Notes: a model not told the origin generated them from the letters alone. A stretch of 64,000 bases of DNA from Thalassolituus sp. UBA1087 (GCA_002314145.1 DCCG01000029.1:62001-126000), one strand, 5' to 3'; numbered from the stretch's first letter, positions 16,476 through 25,559 are shown. Made by a program: numbers and translations.

Positions 16476-16818
16476 TGATTTCTGTCTCCAGGCCGCATGA
16501 ATACTGGCCCCGACGCTTTCAGCGGCGAATTTTGAGCCTCTGTGCGGGCTTGTCACAATGACACTTCTCTACATTGCCAGACTGGCTCCCAACCACACCC
16601 TGATGGCTTACTGAGAGCAGATTGACCACTTGGTAAGACGGTCCGCCTGCGGCCCGTCATCCGCTCACTCAGGCTACAGGCCGGAGCATGCCTGATTCCG
16701 CTCCGCCCGGATAGCTGGCCAGGGCGTGAACCAGGTAGTATTTCAGGCCAAAGTCGGGTGTTTTGATGATTGAAAAGCAGTAAACTCGCGACAAAATAAT
16801 TCTAACGCTGGTTGTCCC
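16476..16818. other. Gene-free stretch between the pst promoter and yciA
   Basis: About 340 bases with no convincing open frame, RNA gene or strong hairpin. It must contain the yciA promoter. One isolated TTGTCAC heptamer is present near 16554. I see nothing else that can be named. Confidence 0.5.
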
Positions 16819-17235
16819 ATGAACTATCAAGCTGAGGCACGCGACGATTGCGAGCCCGCACCGGAAGGCGAGCTGACTCTGCGCCTGATTCCGACCCGCA
16901 ATGAAACCAACGTACACGGCGATATCAGTGGTGGCTGGGTGGTCGCGCAAATGGATCACGCTGCAGAAACCGTGGCCAGTCGTCTGGCCAGAGGCCGTAT
17001 TGCCAATGTAGCGCTGGAATCCGTGGTGTTTATGTCACCGATCCGGGTCGGCGCGGCGGTGTGTTTTTATACCCGCCTGCTGGATATCGGCAGCTCCTCC
17101 ATCCGCATCGCGATCGAAGTCTGGACGCGCAATCCGAATGAAGCAGAACGCCATAAAGTGGTGGATGCGGTGTTCGTTTATGTCGCGATTGATGAACAGG
17201 GGCGCATCCGCCGCGTGCCGAAAGACAGCATCTGA
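16819..17235 (+). CDS. YciA-like acyl-CoA thioesterase
   Basis: 138-residue hotdog-fold thioesterase. The family pattern is clear: ETNVHGDISGGWVVAQMDHA (about 29-48) with the catalytic Asp region, and ESVVFMSPIRVGAAV (about 70-84). Such enzymes hydrolyse acyl-CoAs in the cytoplasm; exact chain preference is not readable. The gene is convergent with ubiI, 36 bases away. Confidence 0.87.
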   Translation: MNYQAEARDDCEPAPEGELTLRLIPTRNETNVHGDISGGWVVAQMDHAAETVASRLARGRIANVALESVVFMSPIRVGAAVCFYTRLLDIGSSSIRIAIEVWTRNPNEAERHKVVDAVFVYVAIDEQGRIRRVPKDSI

Positions 17236-17271
17236 ACAGATGGGTCTGACAGGCCGGTCAATCCAGCGCTG

Positions 17272-18498
17272 TCAATCAAGACCCATGGCCTTCATCACCA
17301 CATGCTGTTTCACTGGCAGCAGGCGATCAAACAGCCGCATACCTTCGTTGCGCAGCCAGCGTAGCAGCGGGTCATCCGCCGCAAACAGCCGCTTAAAGCC
17401 TTCCATCACCGCCATGGTGCTGAGGTTATCCGCCTGACGGCGACGCTGATAACGGCCGAGCACCAGCGCACTGCCAATATCCAGCCCTTTGCTCTGTGCA
17501 CGCAGAAGTTCTTCCGCCAGTGTCTGCGCATCCTTAAAGCCGAGATTCACACCCTGCCCGGCCAGCGGATGAATGGTATGCGCCGCATCGCCGGCCAGCA
17601 CCACGCCTTCACACCAGTAATCTTTGGCATGGCGCTGGCGCAGCGGGAAACGGCCTTTGTCTGAGCTGGCGGTGATATTACCCAGATGGCTTTCAAAGGC
17701 CTGCGTTAATGCCGCATTGAATGCTTCGTCGTTCATGGCCAGCAGTTCATCCGCTTCGTCTTCCGTGGTAGACCACACAATCGACGCCAGATGCTCATCG
17801 TGCGGCATCGGCAGAAACGCCAATGGCCCCTGCGGGCGGAAGCGCTGCCAGGCGGTGGCCTGCATCGACTGCTCACAGCGCACGGTGGCAACAATGGCGT
17901 GATGTCCGTAATCCCATTCGCGGGTCGGCAGTCCGGCCCAGGCACGCACGCGGGACATGGCACCATCCGCACCGATCACCAGCCTGGCCCGCAGCATATC
18001 GCCGTTATCCAGTGCGACGGGGGTGTAGCCTTCAGGGTCACGGTTATCCAGATAGCGCACGCTCTCAGCGAGAATATCCACACCGCCGTTTGTTTCAGCC
18101 ATGGACTGCAGACTCTGCTGAATGCCCCACAGGGTCTGGGAATTTTCCACAATATGGCCCAGCGCCGGAACGTGCAGGTCGGCGGCGTCAAAGTTCACCG
18201 CGCCTGTGCCTTCCGCATCCCACACATGCATATGAGTGTAAGGGGCCAGACGCTCAGCCGGGATTTTTTGCCAGGCACCAAGGGATTCAAGAAACGCCCG
18301 GGTTTTTTCCGTTAACGCTGACACCCGCAGGTCGAAATCCTGAATGTCAGTCCCCCTGGCCGGTGCCTCAGAAGAGAAATGGGGATCGATCAGGGCAATC
18401 TTTAACGGGTTTTTAAGCGCTTCATTGCCCTGTACCAGCGCCGCCGCAATGGATTGGCCTACCAGCCCGGCACCGACGATCACAACATCGTATTGCAT
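17272..18498 (-). CDS. ubiI: FAD-dependent ubiquinone hydroxylase UbiI/VisC
   Basis: 408-residue flavoprotein monooxygenase of the UbiH/COQ6 family (E. coli UbiI is 400). It has the N-terminal dinucleotide fold VVIVGAGLVGQS, the middle motif VIGADGAMSRVR and the C-terminal FAD motif GDAAHTIHPLAGQGVNLG. The position directly downstream of ubiH (2-base gap) in the ygfB-pepP-ubiH-ubiI order points to C5 hydroxylation of the ubiquinone ring. Assignment to UbiI rather than UbiF rests on this context. Confidence 0.88.
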   Translation of the reverse strand: MQYDVVIVGAGLVGQSIAAALVQGNEALKNPLKIALIDPHFSSEAPARGTDIQDFDLRVSALTEKTRAFLESLGAWQKIPAERLAPYTHMHVWDAEGTGAVNFDAADLHVPALGHIVENSQTLWGIQQSLQSMAETNGGVDILAESVRYLDNRDPEGYTPVALDNGDMLRARLVIGADGAMSRVRAWAGLPTREWDYGHHAIVATVRCEQSMQATAWQRFRPQGPLAFLPMPHDEHLASIVWSTTEDEADELLAMNDEAFNAALTQAFESHLGNITASSDKGRFPLRQRHAKDYWCEGVVLAGDAAHTIHPLAGQGVNLGFKDAQTLAEELLRAQSKGLDIGSALVLGRYQRRRQADNLSTMAVMEGFKRLFAADDPLLRWLRNEGMRLFDRLLPVKQHVVMKAMGLD

Positions 18499-18500
18499 GA

Positions 18501-19745
18501 TTATTCTCCTGCCCGGCGGCGATTCAATTGCGCGGCTTTCTGACCCAGCCCCATGGCATGGCGGGTAAACAAACGGCGCGCCATGGGCGCTGCGGCCATG
18601 GCCAGCAAGCCGGCATCGCGCAGGATACCAATCACCGGCGACGACGAACCAAAGACTTTCGGTAACACATCGCTGGCGCCGATGGTATTGAACTGATCGC
18701 GCTGTTGCTGGCGTTCATAAGCCTGCAGCATGTTGAGATCCCCCAGTGGGGTCTTATCCGCCCAGGCCCGGTTAAGATGTTGCGCCAATACAGCGGTATC
18801 ACGGATAGCAAGATTAAACCCCTGCCCCGCCACCGGATGCAAACTGTGGGCCGCATTGCCCAACAGTACCAGCGAGCGGCGCACCTGTTCACTGCTGCGG
18901 ATCAGACCCAGCGGATAGGTCGCACGCTCACCGGCCCGCACCAGTGTGCCAAGACGATAACCAATCTGTGCCTGCAGACGGGCCAGCAGTGCCTCATCCG
19001 ACAGCGCCATCACGTCATCAATCAGTTCATTGCTGAGTGTCCACACCACGGCGAAGTGGTTGCTGCGTAACGGCAGAAAGGCAATCGGTCCGTCCTGGCT
19101 GAAGCGTTCGTAAGCCCAGTGACCATGCGCCTGATCCACTTCCACCTGGGTGACCAGCGCATGAGTACCGTAATCGTTACGTTCATGCCGGATACCCAGT
19201 CTGGCCGCCAGCGGTGAACGCGCGCCATCCGCCATCACCAGCAGCGAAGTCTGCAGCTGGCCGCCATCGTCAAAGCTGAGTAAGGCCCCGCCGGCATTCA
19301 TGCTTACATCGGCCACACTGGCCGGCGCCCTGACGTCCACCCCGTGGCGGGCAATGTCCTTCAGCAGGCCGTAGCCGATCACCGCGTTCTCAACGATATA
19401 GCCCAGCGCATCCACATTCTGCTCACTGGCGTGCAGATGCGTCTGGCCAAAACGGCCCTGATCGGACACCTGAATATGTTCAATCGCGCAGGCCCGTTCC
19501 CTGACCAGTGGCCAGATATCCAGCGCTGCCAGCAGCTGCTGAGTGCCATATGACAGGGCTGTCGCGCGGCCATCAAAACTTGGCGGGCGGGCGCCAGGGT
19601 CACCGTCCCAGTTCAGCGGCTGACGATCGATCAGCGTCACTTTCATACCCTGCTTTAATGCCGGGCTCAGCAGATGCACCAGGCTGGCGCCGACCATGCC
19701 GCCCCCCAGAACAACGACATCAGTGTGGGGAATCTGTGTAGTCAT
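18501..19745 (-). CDS. ubiH: 2-octaprenyl-6-methoxyphenol hydroxylase UbiH
   Basis: 414-residue FAD monooxygenase (E. coli UbiH 392). N-terminal VVVLGGGMVGAS, middle MADGARSPLA and C-terminal GNAAHSLHPVAGQGFNLAIRD; the GNAA form rather than GDAA is typical of UbiH. It hydroxylates C4 of the benzoquinone ring in ubiquinone synthesis. It lies between pepP (11 bases) and ubiI (2 bases) on the minus strand, the same operon order as in E. coli. Confidence 0.93.
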   Translation of the reverse strand: MTTQIPHTDVVVLGGGMVGASLVHLLSPALKQGMKVTLIDRQPLNWDGDPGARPPSFDGRATALSYGTQQLLAALDIWPLVRERACAIEHIQVSDQGRFGQTHLHASEQNVDALGYIVENAVIGYGLLKDIARHGVDVRAPASVADVSMNAGGALLSFDDGGQLQTSLLVMADGARSPLAARLGIRHERNDYGTHALVTQVEVDQAHGHWAYERFSQDGPIAFLPLRSNHFAVVWTLSNELIDDVMALSDEALLARLQAQIGYRLGTLVRAGERATYPLGLIRSSEQVRRSLVLLGNAAHSLHPVAGQGFNLAIRDTAVLAQHLNRAWADKTPLGDLNMLQAYERQQQRDQFNTIGASDVLPKVFGSSSPVIGILRDAGLLAMAAAPMARRLFTRHAMGLGQKAAQLNRRRAGE

Positions 19746-19756
19746 GGCGCTTTGCC

Positions 19757-21073
19757 TTATTCACCCTGAATCAGTGCTTCGACATCGGCGACATCTTTGA
19801 CAACGCCGGAGGTCAGTACGTGACAGCCATCTTTCGTGACCACCACATCATCTTCGATGCGGATACCGATACCCCGCCATTGCTCATCAACGGTGAGATC
19901 ATCCGGCGCGATATACAGGCCTGGTTCAATGGTCATCACCATGCCTTCTTCAAGAATGCGCCATTCGCCGTCAATGCGGTATTCCCCCACGTCATGCACA
20001 TCCATTCCCAGCCAGTGACCGGTTTTGTGCATGTAAAACGGTTTGTAAGCCTGTTGTTCAATCAGTTCATCCACATCACCGGCCAGCAGACCGTACTGCA
20101 CCAGGCCTTCCACCAGCACTTTAACCGCCACGTCGTGCGGTGTATTCCAGTCGATACCCGGCTTAACCGCCGCGATGGCCGCGTAGTTGGCGTCCAGAAC
20201 CAGCTGATACAACTTGCGCTGTGGTTCACTGAACCTGCCGTTGGCGGGGAAGGTGCGGGTAATGTCGGAGGCGTAATAATCCAGCTCACAGCCGGCGTCG
20301 ATCAGGATCAGATCACCGTCTTTGATCTGTGCCGTGTTCTGGGTGTAATGCAGAATACAGGCATTATCCCCGGCCCCGACGATGGACGGATAGGCAGGCC
20401 AGCGGGAGCCGGCGGCCATAAAGGTACGCATCAGTTCGGCTTCCAGCTCGTATTCATACATACCGGGTTTCACCATGGCCATTACCCGGGTGTGGGCTTC
20501 GGCACTGATGTCGGCGGCTTTCTGCATCACTTTGACTTCCGGTGCCGATTTCACCAGCCGGATTTCATGCAGCAGATGATCCAGAGCGCTGAATTCCCGT
20601 GGCGGAGTCGCGCCATTCCGTACTTGGGTTTTGATGTGATTAACCCATTGCATCAGCTGATTATCAAACACCGGACTGACCCCAAGACTGGCGTAGACAC
20701 GGTCTTTGCCTTCAATCAGACCCGGCAGAATGTCGTCGATATCACTGATCGGAAAGGCATCATCGCAACCGAGCACCTCCGGCGCCGCTTCCGGCCCGAC
20801 CCGGCGGCCGGTCCAGATCTCCTGTTCTTTGATTTTTTCCTGACAGAAGAGCACGTACTCACCATGCTCGCGGCCGGGAATCAGCACCACCACGGCATGC
20901 TCTTCAGCAAAACCGGACAGGTAATAGAAGTCTGAGTCCTGACGGAACGGATGCTCCACATCACGGTTACGGATGGTGGGTGGCGCCGAGGGAATAATGG
21001 CAATACTGTCCGGGCTCATCAGCTGCATCAGCTGACGACGGCGTTTCGCGTACTCGCGTGGATCTAACTTCAT
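19757..21073 (-). CDS. pepP: Xaa-Pro aminopeptidase PepP
   Basis: 438-residue pita-bread metallopeptidase (E. coli PepP 441) that removes N-terminal residues before proline. The AMP_N domain (about 1-135) is followed by the catalytic domain with metal ligands in LIDAGCELDYYASDITRTF, the His in KTGHWLGMDVHDVG, the Glu in MTIEPGLY and the final Glu in RIEDDVVV. It lies 30 bases after ygfB and 11 before ubiH in one operon. Confidence 0.96.
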   Translation of the reverse strand: MKLDPREYAKRRRQLMQLMSPDSIAIIPSAPPTIRNRDVEHPFRQDSDFYYLSGFAEEHAVVVLIPGREHGEYVLFCQEKIKEQEIWTGRRVGPEAAPEVLGCDDAFPISDIDDILPGLIEGKDRVYASLGVSPVFDNQLMQWVNHIKTQVRNGATPPREFSALDHLLHEIRLVKSAPEVKVMQKAADISAEAHTRVMAMVKPGMYEYELEAELMRTFMAAGSRWPAYPSIVGAGDNACILHYTQNTAQIKDGDLILIDAGCELDYYASDITRTFPANGRFSEPQRKLYQLVLDANYAAIAAVKPGIDWNTPHDVAVKVLVEGLVQYGLLAGDVDELIEQQAYKPFYMHKTGHWLGMDVHDVGEYRIDGEWRILEEGMVMTIEPGLYIAPDDLTVDEQWRGIGIRIEDDVVVTKDGCHVLTSGVVKDVADVEALIQGE

Positions 21074-21103
21074 AATTACCTCAGTTGCCGTGAAAATTCT
21101 GAA

Positions 21104-21655
21104 TCAGTGCAGGGTTTTGGCGGCTGGCCCCTGCTGATTCATGGCGTAGAAGACGGTGAGCGCAGCAATACGGGCATGCTCTGCCAGCTCAAGATATATC
21201 ATTTCATTATCCGGATCGGCAGGATCATCCAGCTGGGCATTGGAGAAGGCGTCCAGATCCTGCAGAACTTCCATCACATCTTCCGGTACTTTGCCCTGCA
21301 CACGTCCGGAGGCACCAAAGCCGTCGAGAAAGCCTTTGCTCCACTGGGCAAGACACTCCACCTGCTCATCGATGTCGGCGTCTTCATCCGCCGGCAGCAG
21401 AATGGCGAAATCCATAGCCTCACCGCTCAGTCCGGTCAGCACTTCTTCATAAAAATCTTTCAGCAGATCTTTCAGATTATCGGCAAGATCGTTTTCCAGC
21501 TCCAGATACTGTTGTGCCTCTACCATCCAGGCGTCCTCAGTAAGGCGTCCGCCGGCGGCCAGAAAGCCGGTCAGCCAACCCTGCAGGGCAGAAGGTGTCT
21601 GAAAACAGCCGGCCTCAACCCAGAGGTCAGCAGCCGTGTTAAAGTCGATGGTCAT
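21104..21655 (-). CDS. ygfB: YgfB/UPF0149 family protein
   Basis: 183-residue acidic all-helical protein of the UPF0149 family, first gene of the ygfB-pepP-ubiH-ubiI operon. Landmarks are HGWLTGFLAAGG-like GWLTGFLAAGG (about 25-35), FLDGFG and AEHARIAALTVF near the end. In Pseudomonas a YgfB homologue modulates beta-lactamase and cell-wall recycling genes; whether this holds here is unknown. It is divergent from the ZapB-like gene at 21835. Confidence 0.88.
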   Translation of the reverse strand: MTIDFNTAADLWVEAGCFQTPSALQGWLTGFLAAGGRLTEDAWMVEAQQYLELENDLADNLKDLLKDFYEEVLTGLSGEAMDFAILLPADEDADIDEQVECLAQWSKGFLDGFGASGRVQGKVPEDVMEVLQDLDAFSNAQLDDPADPDNEMIYLELAEHARIAALTVFYAMNQQGPAAKTLH

Positions 21656-21834
21656 AATATCCCCGGAACATTCATTACAGCGGGCATTCTAACACCGACA
21701 GACGATATATTTCTGCGATAATCGGGATTGTCGCCGGCAGTTTACACGCTGCGTTGACCGCCCGGGCAAGAGCCTCTTATAGTATCCTCGGGTATGGTTT
21801 TTAACAGGCCCCTTAACAGAATGATGGGAACGCA

Positions 21835-22047
21835 ATGCAAAACCCTGAACTGCGGAATCTGCAGCGTAAAATAGAAAAACTGATCAGCGTGCACGAAACG
21901 CTGCGAGAACAGAATCAGGCAATGCGGGCAGCTGAAGCAGAGTGGCAGGCTGAACGGGCCAAACTGATGCAGCAGAATGAGATCGCGCGCCGCAAAGTCA
22001 ATGAAATGATTACCCGACTGCAGACTCTGGAGCGTAACAGTGGCTAA
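21835..22047 (+). CDS. TIGR02449-like coiled-coil protein (ZapB-like)
   Basis: 70-residue, almost entirely coiled-coil protein with regular heptads (LRNLQRKIEKLISVHETL, then ENQAMRAAEAEW). The same small gene precedes zapA in Pseudomonas and relatives and is annotated as TIGR02449, thought to be related to the cell-division factor ZapB. Its stop overlaps the zapA start by 8 bases, so translation is coupled, which supports a joint role at the Z ring. Confidence 0.85.
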   Translation: MQNPELRNLQRKIEKLISVHETLREQNQAMRAAEAEWQAERAKLMQQNEIARRKVNEMITRLQTLERNSG

Positions 22048-22354
22048 TTCATCCCGGATTCTGGAACTCACCATTCTGGAACGCGAATATCGCATTAACT
22101 GCCCGGAAGGCGCGGAAGAAAAACTGCGCGAAGCGGCCCGCTATCTGAACGATAAAATGGCGGAAATCAAACAGGCCGGGGCAGCCGGAGGCAAAGTGCT
22201 GGGCACTGATCGCATTGCCGTTATTGCGGCGCTGAACATTACCCACCAGCTGCACGAATTACAGGCAGAACAGAGCGAAACCAGTGGTGAACTGGCGCGC
22301 CTGGACAGCCTGGTTGAAGAAGCACTGGAGCAGGACCTGCAGCTCGAACTGTAA
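22040..22354 (+). CDS. zapA: Cell division protein ZapA
   Basis: 104-residue ZapA (E. coli 109) with a GTG start overlapping the upstream coiled-coil gene. The N-terminal domain has LTILEREYRINCPEGAEEKL and LNDKMAEIK, followed by the DRIAVIAALNITHQL segment and a C-terminal coiled coil. ZapA bundles FtsZ filaments at midcell. 6S RNA follows 80 bases downstream, the zapA-ssrS-fau order known from E. coli and Pseudomonas. Confidence 0.95.
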   Translation: MANSSRILELTILEREYRINCPEGAEEKLREAARYLNDKMAEIKQAGAAGGKVLGTDRIAVIAALNITHQLHELQAEQSETSGELARLDSLVEEALEQDLQLEL

Positions 22355-22421
22355 CGCCAAGTCAAGCAAAAAATCTTCATCTCCGGTAACAAAACCCCCG
22401 TTTTTTTCGGGCTCAGTTTTG

Positions 22422-22428
22422 TTATCCT
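22422..22428 (+). promoter_or_regulatory. -10 element of 6S RNA
   Basis: TTATCCT lies 6-7 bases before the first G of the 6S closing stem. The -35 region falls in GGGCTCAG about 17 bases upstream and is weak. The C-rich hairpin at about 22394-22413 just before it may help end zapA transcription. Confidence 0.5.
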
Positions 22429-22434
22429 TTGTTT

Positions 22435-22611
22435 GCTCCCTGGGGTGTTTGCCAGTCGATAAAGACCTGAGCCGATGCACTTTATTATGGAAGGTTTCAT
22501 TCGCTGATGTGAGCAAGTCCGCCCGACGGAAAGCCTAATTCAGAGTCTGGCCTGCCACCTTGGACCAAAGGGTTCAAGGGCTTTATTTATGACAGCGGCA
22601 CAGTGGGGAGC
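22435..22611 (+). ncRNA. ssrS: 6S RNA
   Basis: About 177 nt. The closing stem pairs GCTCCC at the 5' end with GGGAGC at the 3' end. The conserved 5' strand GACCTGAGCCGATG, the GTCCGCCCGACGGAAAGCCT apical region and the 3' strand CCTTGGACCAAAGGGTTCAAGG closely follow E. coli 6S RNA. It forms an open-promoter mimic that binds sigma-70 RNA polymerase in stationary phase. It sits between zapA and fau, as expected. Exact ends are inferred from the stem. Confidence 0.95.
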
Positions 22612-22619
22612 CTCTTCTT

Positions 22620-23225
22620 TTGACCTCTGCAGATTTATCCACGCCAGACAAAACCGCCATTCGCCGGCGCATGCGCAAAGCACGACGGAACCTGTCTTTA
22701 TCCTACCGCCGTCAGGCCAGCCGCAGACTGCTGCACTCGCTCGATCAGGCCGGTGAATTCCGTTACGCCAGACGCATCGCTGTCTATCTGACCAATGACA
22801 GTGAAATTGATACGTCGCTGTTTATCCGCGAACTGCAGAAACGCCACAAGCAACTGTTTCTGCCCGTACTGCATCCCCTGCGTAAGGGGCATCTGAGCTT
22901 TCTGCCGTATCGTCACAACAGCGTGATGAGCAACAACCGCTTTGGTATCCCTGAACCCGACTTCCGCCGTCATAAAGCCACGCCGGCAGCCTTTATGGAC
23001 GTCATCTGCATGCCACTGGTGGCCTTTGACCAGAAAGGTAACCGGCTGGGCATGGGCGGAGGGTTTTACGACCGAACTCTGGCGTTTATGCACAGGCCGG
23101 GGAACAAACCCCGGTTGATCGGATGCGCGTATGATTTGCAGAAACTGACTCAGTTACCGGCCGAGCCCTGGGATATCCCCCTGCAGGCGATTGCCACCGA
23201 AAACCGCCTTTACCGCTTCCGCTGA
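22620..23225 (+). CDS. fau: 5-formyltetrahydrofolate cyclo-ligase
   Basis: 201 residues if started at the TTG at 22620, which has GGGGAG 9 bases upstream inside the 6S 3' arm; the ATG at 22671 (MRKARRNLS) would give 184 residues, close to E. coli YgfA, but has no ribosome site. The ATP-binding motif LGMGGGFYDRTL and the DVICMPLVAFD stretch identify the family. It converts 5-formyl-THF to 5,10-methenyl-THF. It is probably co-transcribed from the 6S promoter, as in E. coli. Confidence 0.9.
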   Translation: MTSADLSTPDKTAIRRRMRKARRNLSLSYRRQASRRLLHSLDQAGEFRYARRIAVYLTNDSEIDTSLFIRELQKRHKQLFLPVLHPLRKGHLSFLPYRHNSVMSNNRFGIPEPDFRRHKATPAAFMDVICMPLVAFDQKGNRLGMGGGFYDRTLAFMHRPGNKPRLIGCAYDLQKLTQLPAEPWDIPLQAIATENRLYRFR

Positions 23226-23244
23226 GCGGGCAGCAAACCAACCG

Positions 23245-23376
23245 TCAGCGAATGCTGTTTTCCAGCGTCATCAGATTCTGTGGCCGCTCACCGGCATCAT
23301 CGTGCAGAACGGAGGTGACCACAGCGCCCAGCAGAAAAACGGCCGTTAACAGAATCAGGATATCAGGCTTTTTCAT
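23245..23376 (-). CDS. 43-residue single-pass membrane peptide
   Basis: A short minus-strand frame of 43 codons starts at ATG 23376 with GGAG 11 bases upstream. It reads MKKPDILILLTAVFLLGAVV then a polar tail TSVLHDDAGERPQNLMTLEN and ends SIR. The first 24 residues form one hydrophobic segment with a positive N-terminus; the tail would face the periplasm. It lies alone between the convergent fau and the divergent EVE gene. Start, ribosome site and amphipathic design support it, but no family is recognised. Confidence 0.6.
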   Translation of the reverse strand: MKKPDILILLTAVFLLGAVVTSVLHDDAGERPQNLMTLENSIR

Positions 23377-23484
23377 TGTTATTATGTCTCCACTACGAAC
23401 AGGTACCGGTACAACTGAGTAAAAACGCTACTTAAGTACCGCAACCAGACAGCAAAAGTCAGACCATCAGCGTATAAAGCTTTC

Positions 23485-23964
23485 ATGAAATACTGGTTAC
23501 TGAAATCCGAGCCGGACAGCTTCAGCTACGAAGATCTTATGAGTGCACCAGAGAAGCGCACTGTATGGGATGGCGTGCGTAATTATCAAGCCCGTAACAT
23601 CATGAGAGATGATATGGCTCAGGATGACCTCGCTTTTTTCTACCACTCCAGCTGTAAAGAGCCTGCTATCGCTGGCGTTTGCCGCATTATTCGCACCGGA
23701 ATTGCCGATCCGTCCGCCTTCGATCCGGCCTCCGCTTATTACGATGCAAAGTCGGATAAAGCGAATCCGCGCTGGGTGACCGTGGAGGTGGAAGCTGTAT
23801 ACGCACTGAATCCGGTCATTACACTGAAACAGATGCGCAAAGACAGTGCTTTAGCCGGCATGGTTCTGTTGAACCGTTCCCGTCTGTCGGTTCAGCCGGT
23901 CACGGAACAGCAATGGCAACATATCATGAGTCTGACAAGCCCCGTCCCCCCCATCGATGAATGA
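23485..23964 (+). CDS. EVE domain protein
   Basis: 159 residues, a complete EVE domain: starts KYWLLKSEPDSFSYEDL, with WDGVRNYQARN (about 32-42), DLAFFYHSS and the PRWVTVEVEAV segment. EVE domains are PUA-like folds that bind modified bases in DNA or RNA. The gene follows fau in several Pseudomonas relatives. Its ligand is not known. Confidence 0.9.
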   Translation: MKYWLLKSEPDSFSYEDLMSAPEKRTVWDGVRNYQARNIMRDDMAQDDLAFFYHSSCKEPAIAGVCRIIRTGIADPSAFDPASAYYDAKSDKANPRWVTVEVEAVYALNPVITLKQMRKDSALAGMVLLNRSRLSVQPVTEQQWQHIMSLTSPVPPIDE

Positions 23965-24032
23965 CAACGGGTGTCACGCATCAAGGACGGCCGGCAGAGC
24001 CAACCACAGAGCGCCATCTCTGACGCAGGGAT

Positions 24033-24482
24033 TCAGAAAGCGATGGCCTGAACGCTGGCCGGTGAGACAATACGCTGAACCTGCTTAAACAGATCTCCGG
24101 TATCCAGCAGCGAATTACCACTGACAATGGTGTTATGCCGTACTTCCCAGAAGGTCGCCGCGTGCAGAGCGACCATCTTATCCACCGGCTGAAAGCCCAT
24201 CAGGGGTTTGACCAGAGTGCCACTGAAAGTCGATTGAGTGACCACCCGGTTACCTTCACAGACGATTTCTTCGATGGAAATGCAGAAATCATCCATTGCC
24301 CCGCGCACCATGGCGATCAGGGTTTCCATCGCATCAATGCCCATGGGCATATCCACCATACTGGCGTGATAGGTAAAATCTCTGGCCAATAAAGATTTGG
24401 CCAGATGAAAACGTCCCTGATTCCAGGTCAGCTCGACAAAATTTTCGATCAGTCGTTTATGGCTGTCAGCCTGGTTATCCAT
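24033..24482 (-). CDS. SnoaL-like ester cyclase/NTF2-fold protein
   Basis: 149 residues from the ATG at 24482, chosen for the GGAGG 7 bases upstream; an open frame runs further back to 24572 without a site. NTF2-like cone fold with the SnoaL pattern NFVELTWNQGRFHLAKSLLA, MGIDAMETLIAMVR and GNRVVTQSTFSGT. Family members range from polyketide cyclases to small-molecule binders, so the substrate is open. It lies next to an alpha/beta hydrolase on the same strand, about 50 bases from that gene's stop. Confidence 0.75.
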   Translation of the reverse strand: MDNQADSHKRLIENFVELTWNQGRFHLAKSLLARDFTYHASMVDMPMGIDAMETLIAMVRGAMDDFCISIEEIVCEGNRVVTQSTFSGTLVKPLMGFQPVDKMVALHAATFWEVRHNTIVSGNSLLDTGDLFKQVQRIVSPASVQAIAF

Positions 24483-24614
24483 GCGTGAACCTCCGGTCAT
24501 TTCGCGTCCTGCGAACGGTAATTGTAACAGCGTGTAATTAAAAGGGTGCTTTCGTACAAAAATAAGGTCCAATCAGGCCACTACGACCAACGGGCAGTCA
24601 GAGTCCACCAACGG

Positions 24615-25559
24615 TCAGCTCAGCCATTCTGCCAACTGCCGGTAAATCTCCTGCCTGTGTTCCGGTGATTCATTCACCAGGTGATGCTGACCGCCGGGCA
24701 GAATCTTAAGCCGCCGGTGCGGGAACTTCTCCGCCAGCACTTTCATATTGTGGCGCCAGTCGACGGTCTGGTCTGCGTCGCCCTGCACAATATTCACCAC
24801 CAGGTCACAGGCAGGCAGAGACTCCACATACGGTACCCAGGCTTTCAGGGCGCTGACCCAGCGCACACTCAGATGACGCGGTTGCAAGGGGTCTTTTAAC
24901 AGAAACTCAGCGAACTCAGGATTAGCCGCATTAGGTTTAAATTTGCGCTTAATGCGGCGCACAAAGAAGCGGGCAAAAGTATGAATGATACGGCCCGATG
25001 CCCAGCCTTTGGGGCGTACCAGTGGCGCCATCAGAGAAATACCGGCAAACGGATTCTGATCCGGGGTAAACTGACGTTTAAGCAGATAATTCAGCAGAAT
25101 AGCGCCGCCGGTACTCTGGCCGAAGGCAAAAAATGGCCCCGGCAAATGCGCCTGAGCCTGCTGCAGCACCTGACTGAACACATCATCGTATTCCTGGAAA
25201 CTGTCAATCGCCGCCTGTTCACCGCTGGACAACCCATGCCCCGGCAGATCAAAAGCCACAACATTCCAGCCCTGCTGCAGGCAGAAGCGGATCAGCGAAG
25301 CATACAGGCCGACATGATCATAGTAGCCATGCACCACCATGGCCGTTCCCTTAGCCTGCTGATGCTGCCAGACCTGAACCGCAATCTGAAATGAGCCGCA
25401 CGACACCAGCCCGGCATAATGACCCGCGGCCCCCTCTTCTTCAAATCCCAGCGAGTAATAATCACAGTATTGCTGCCATAACGCGCCTTCCGGCGACTGA
25501 CGCAGATCCCAGTCCATATCCGCCAGCTCAGACACCACACCGTTTTTACTCCAGCTCAT
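24615..25559 (-). CDS. Alpha/beta hydrolase (lysophospholipase/monoglyceride-lipase type)
   Basis: 314 residues. The hydrolase fold starts about residue 60 (VVHGYYDHVGLYASL), with GHGLSSGE, the nucleophile elbow FGQSTGG (Ser about 149), a late Asp in QGDADQTVDW and the catalytic His in GGQHHLVNES. The HGYYDHVGLY and GHGLSSG pattern is that of PldB/YqiA-like lipases. No signal peptide, so it acts in the cytoplasm or at the inner membrane. The 75 bases ahead hold no clear regulatory site. Confidence 0.85.
   Translation of the reverse strand: MSWSKNGVVSELADMDWDLRQSPEGALWQQYCDYYSLGFEEEGAAGHYAGLVSCGSFQIAVQVWQHQQAKGTAMVVHGYYDHVGLYASLIRFCLQQGWNVVAFDLPGHGLSSGEQAAIDSFQEYDDVFSQVLQQAQAHLPGPFFAFGQSTGGAILLNYLLKRQFTPDQNPFAGISLMAPLVRPKGWASGRIIHTFARFFVRRIKRKFKPNAANPEFAEFLLKDPLQPRHLSVRWVSALKAWVPYVESLPACDLVVNIVQGDADQTVDWRHNMKVLAEKFPHRRLKILPGGQHHLVNESPEHRQEIYRQLAEWLS

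Noticed and set aside
19820..20935. 371-codon frame opposite pepP
   Set aside because: Shadow frame rich in His, Gln and Phe; PepP on the other strand has all metal ligands.
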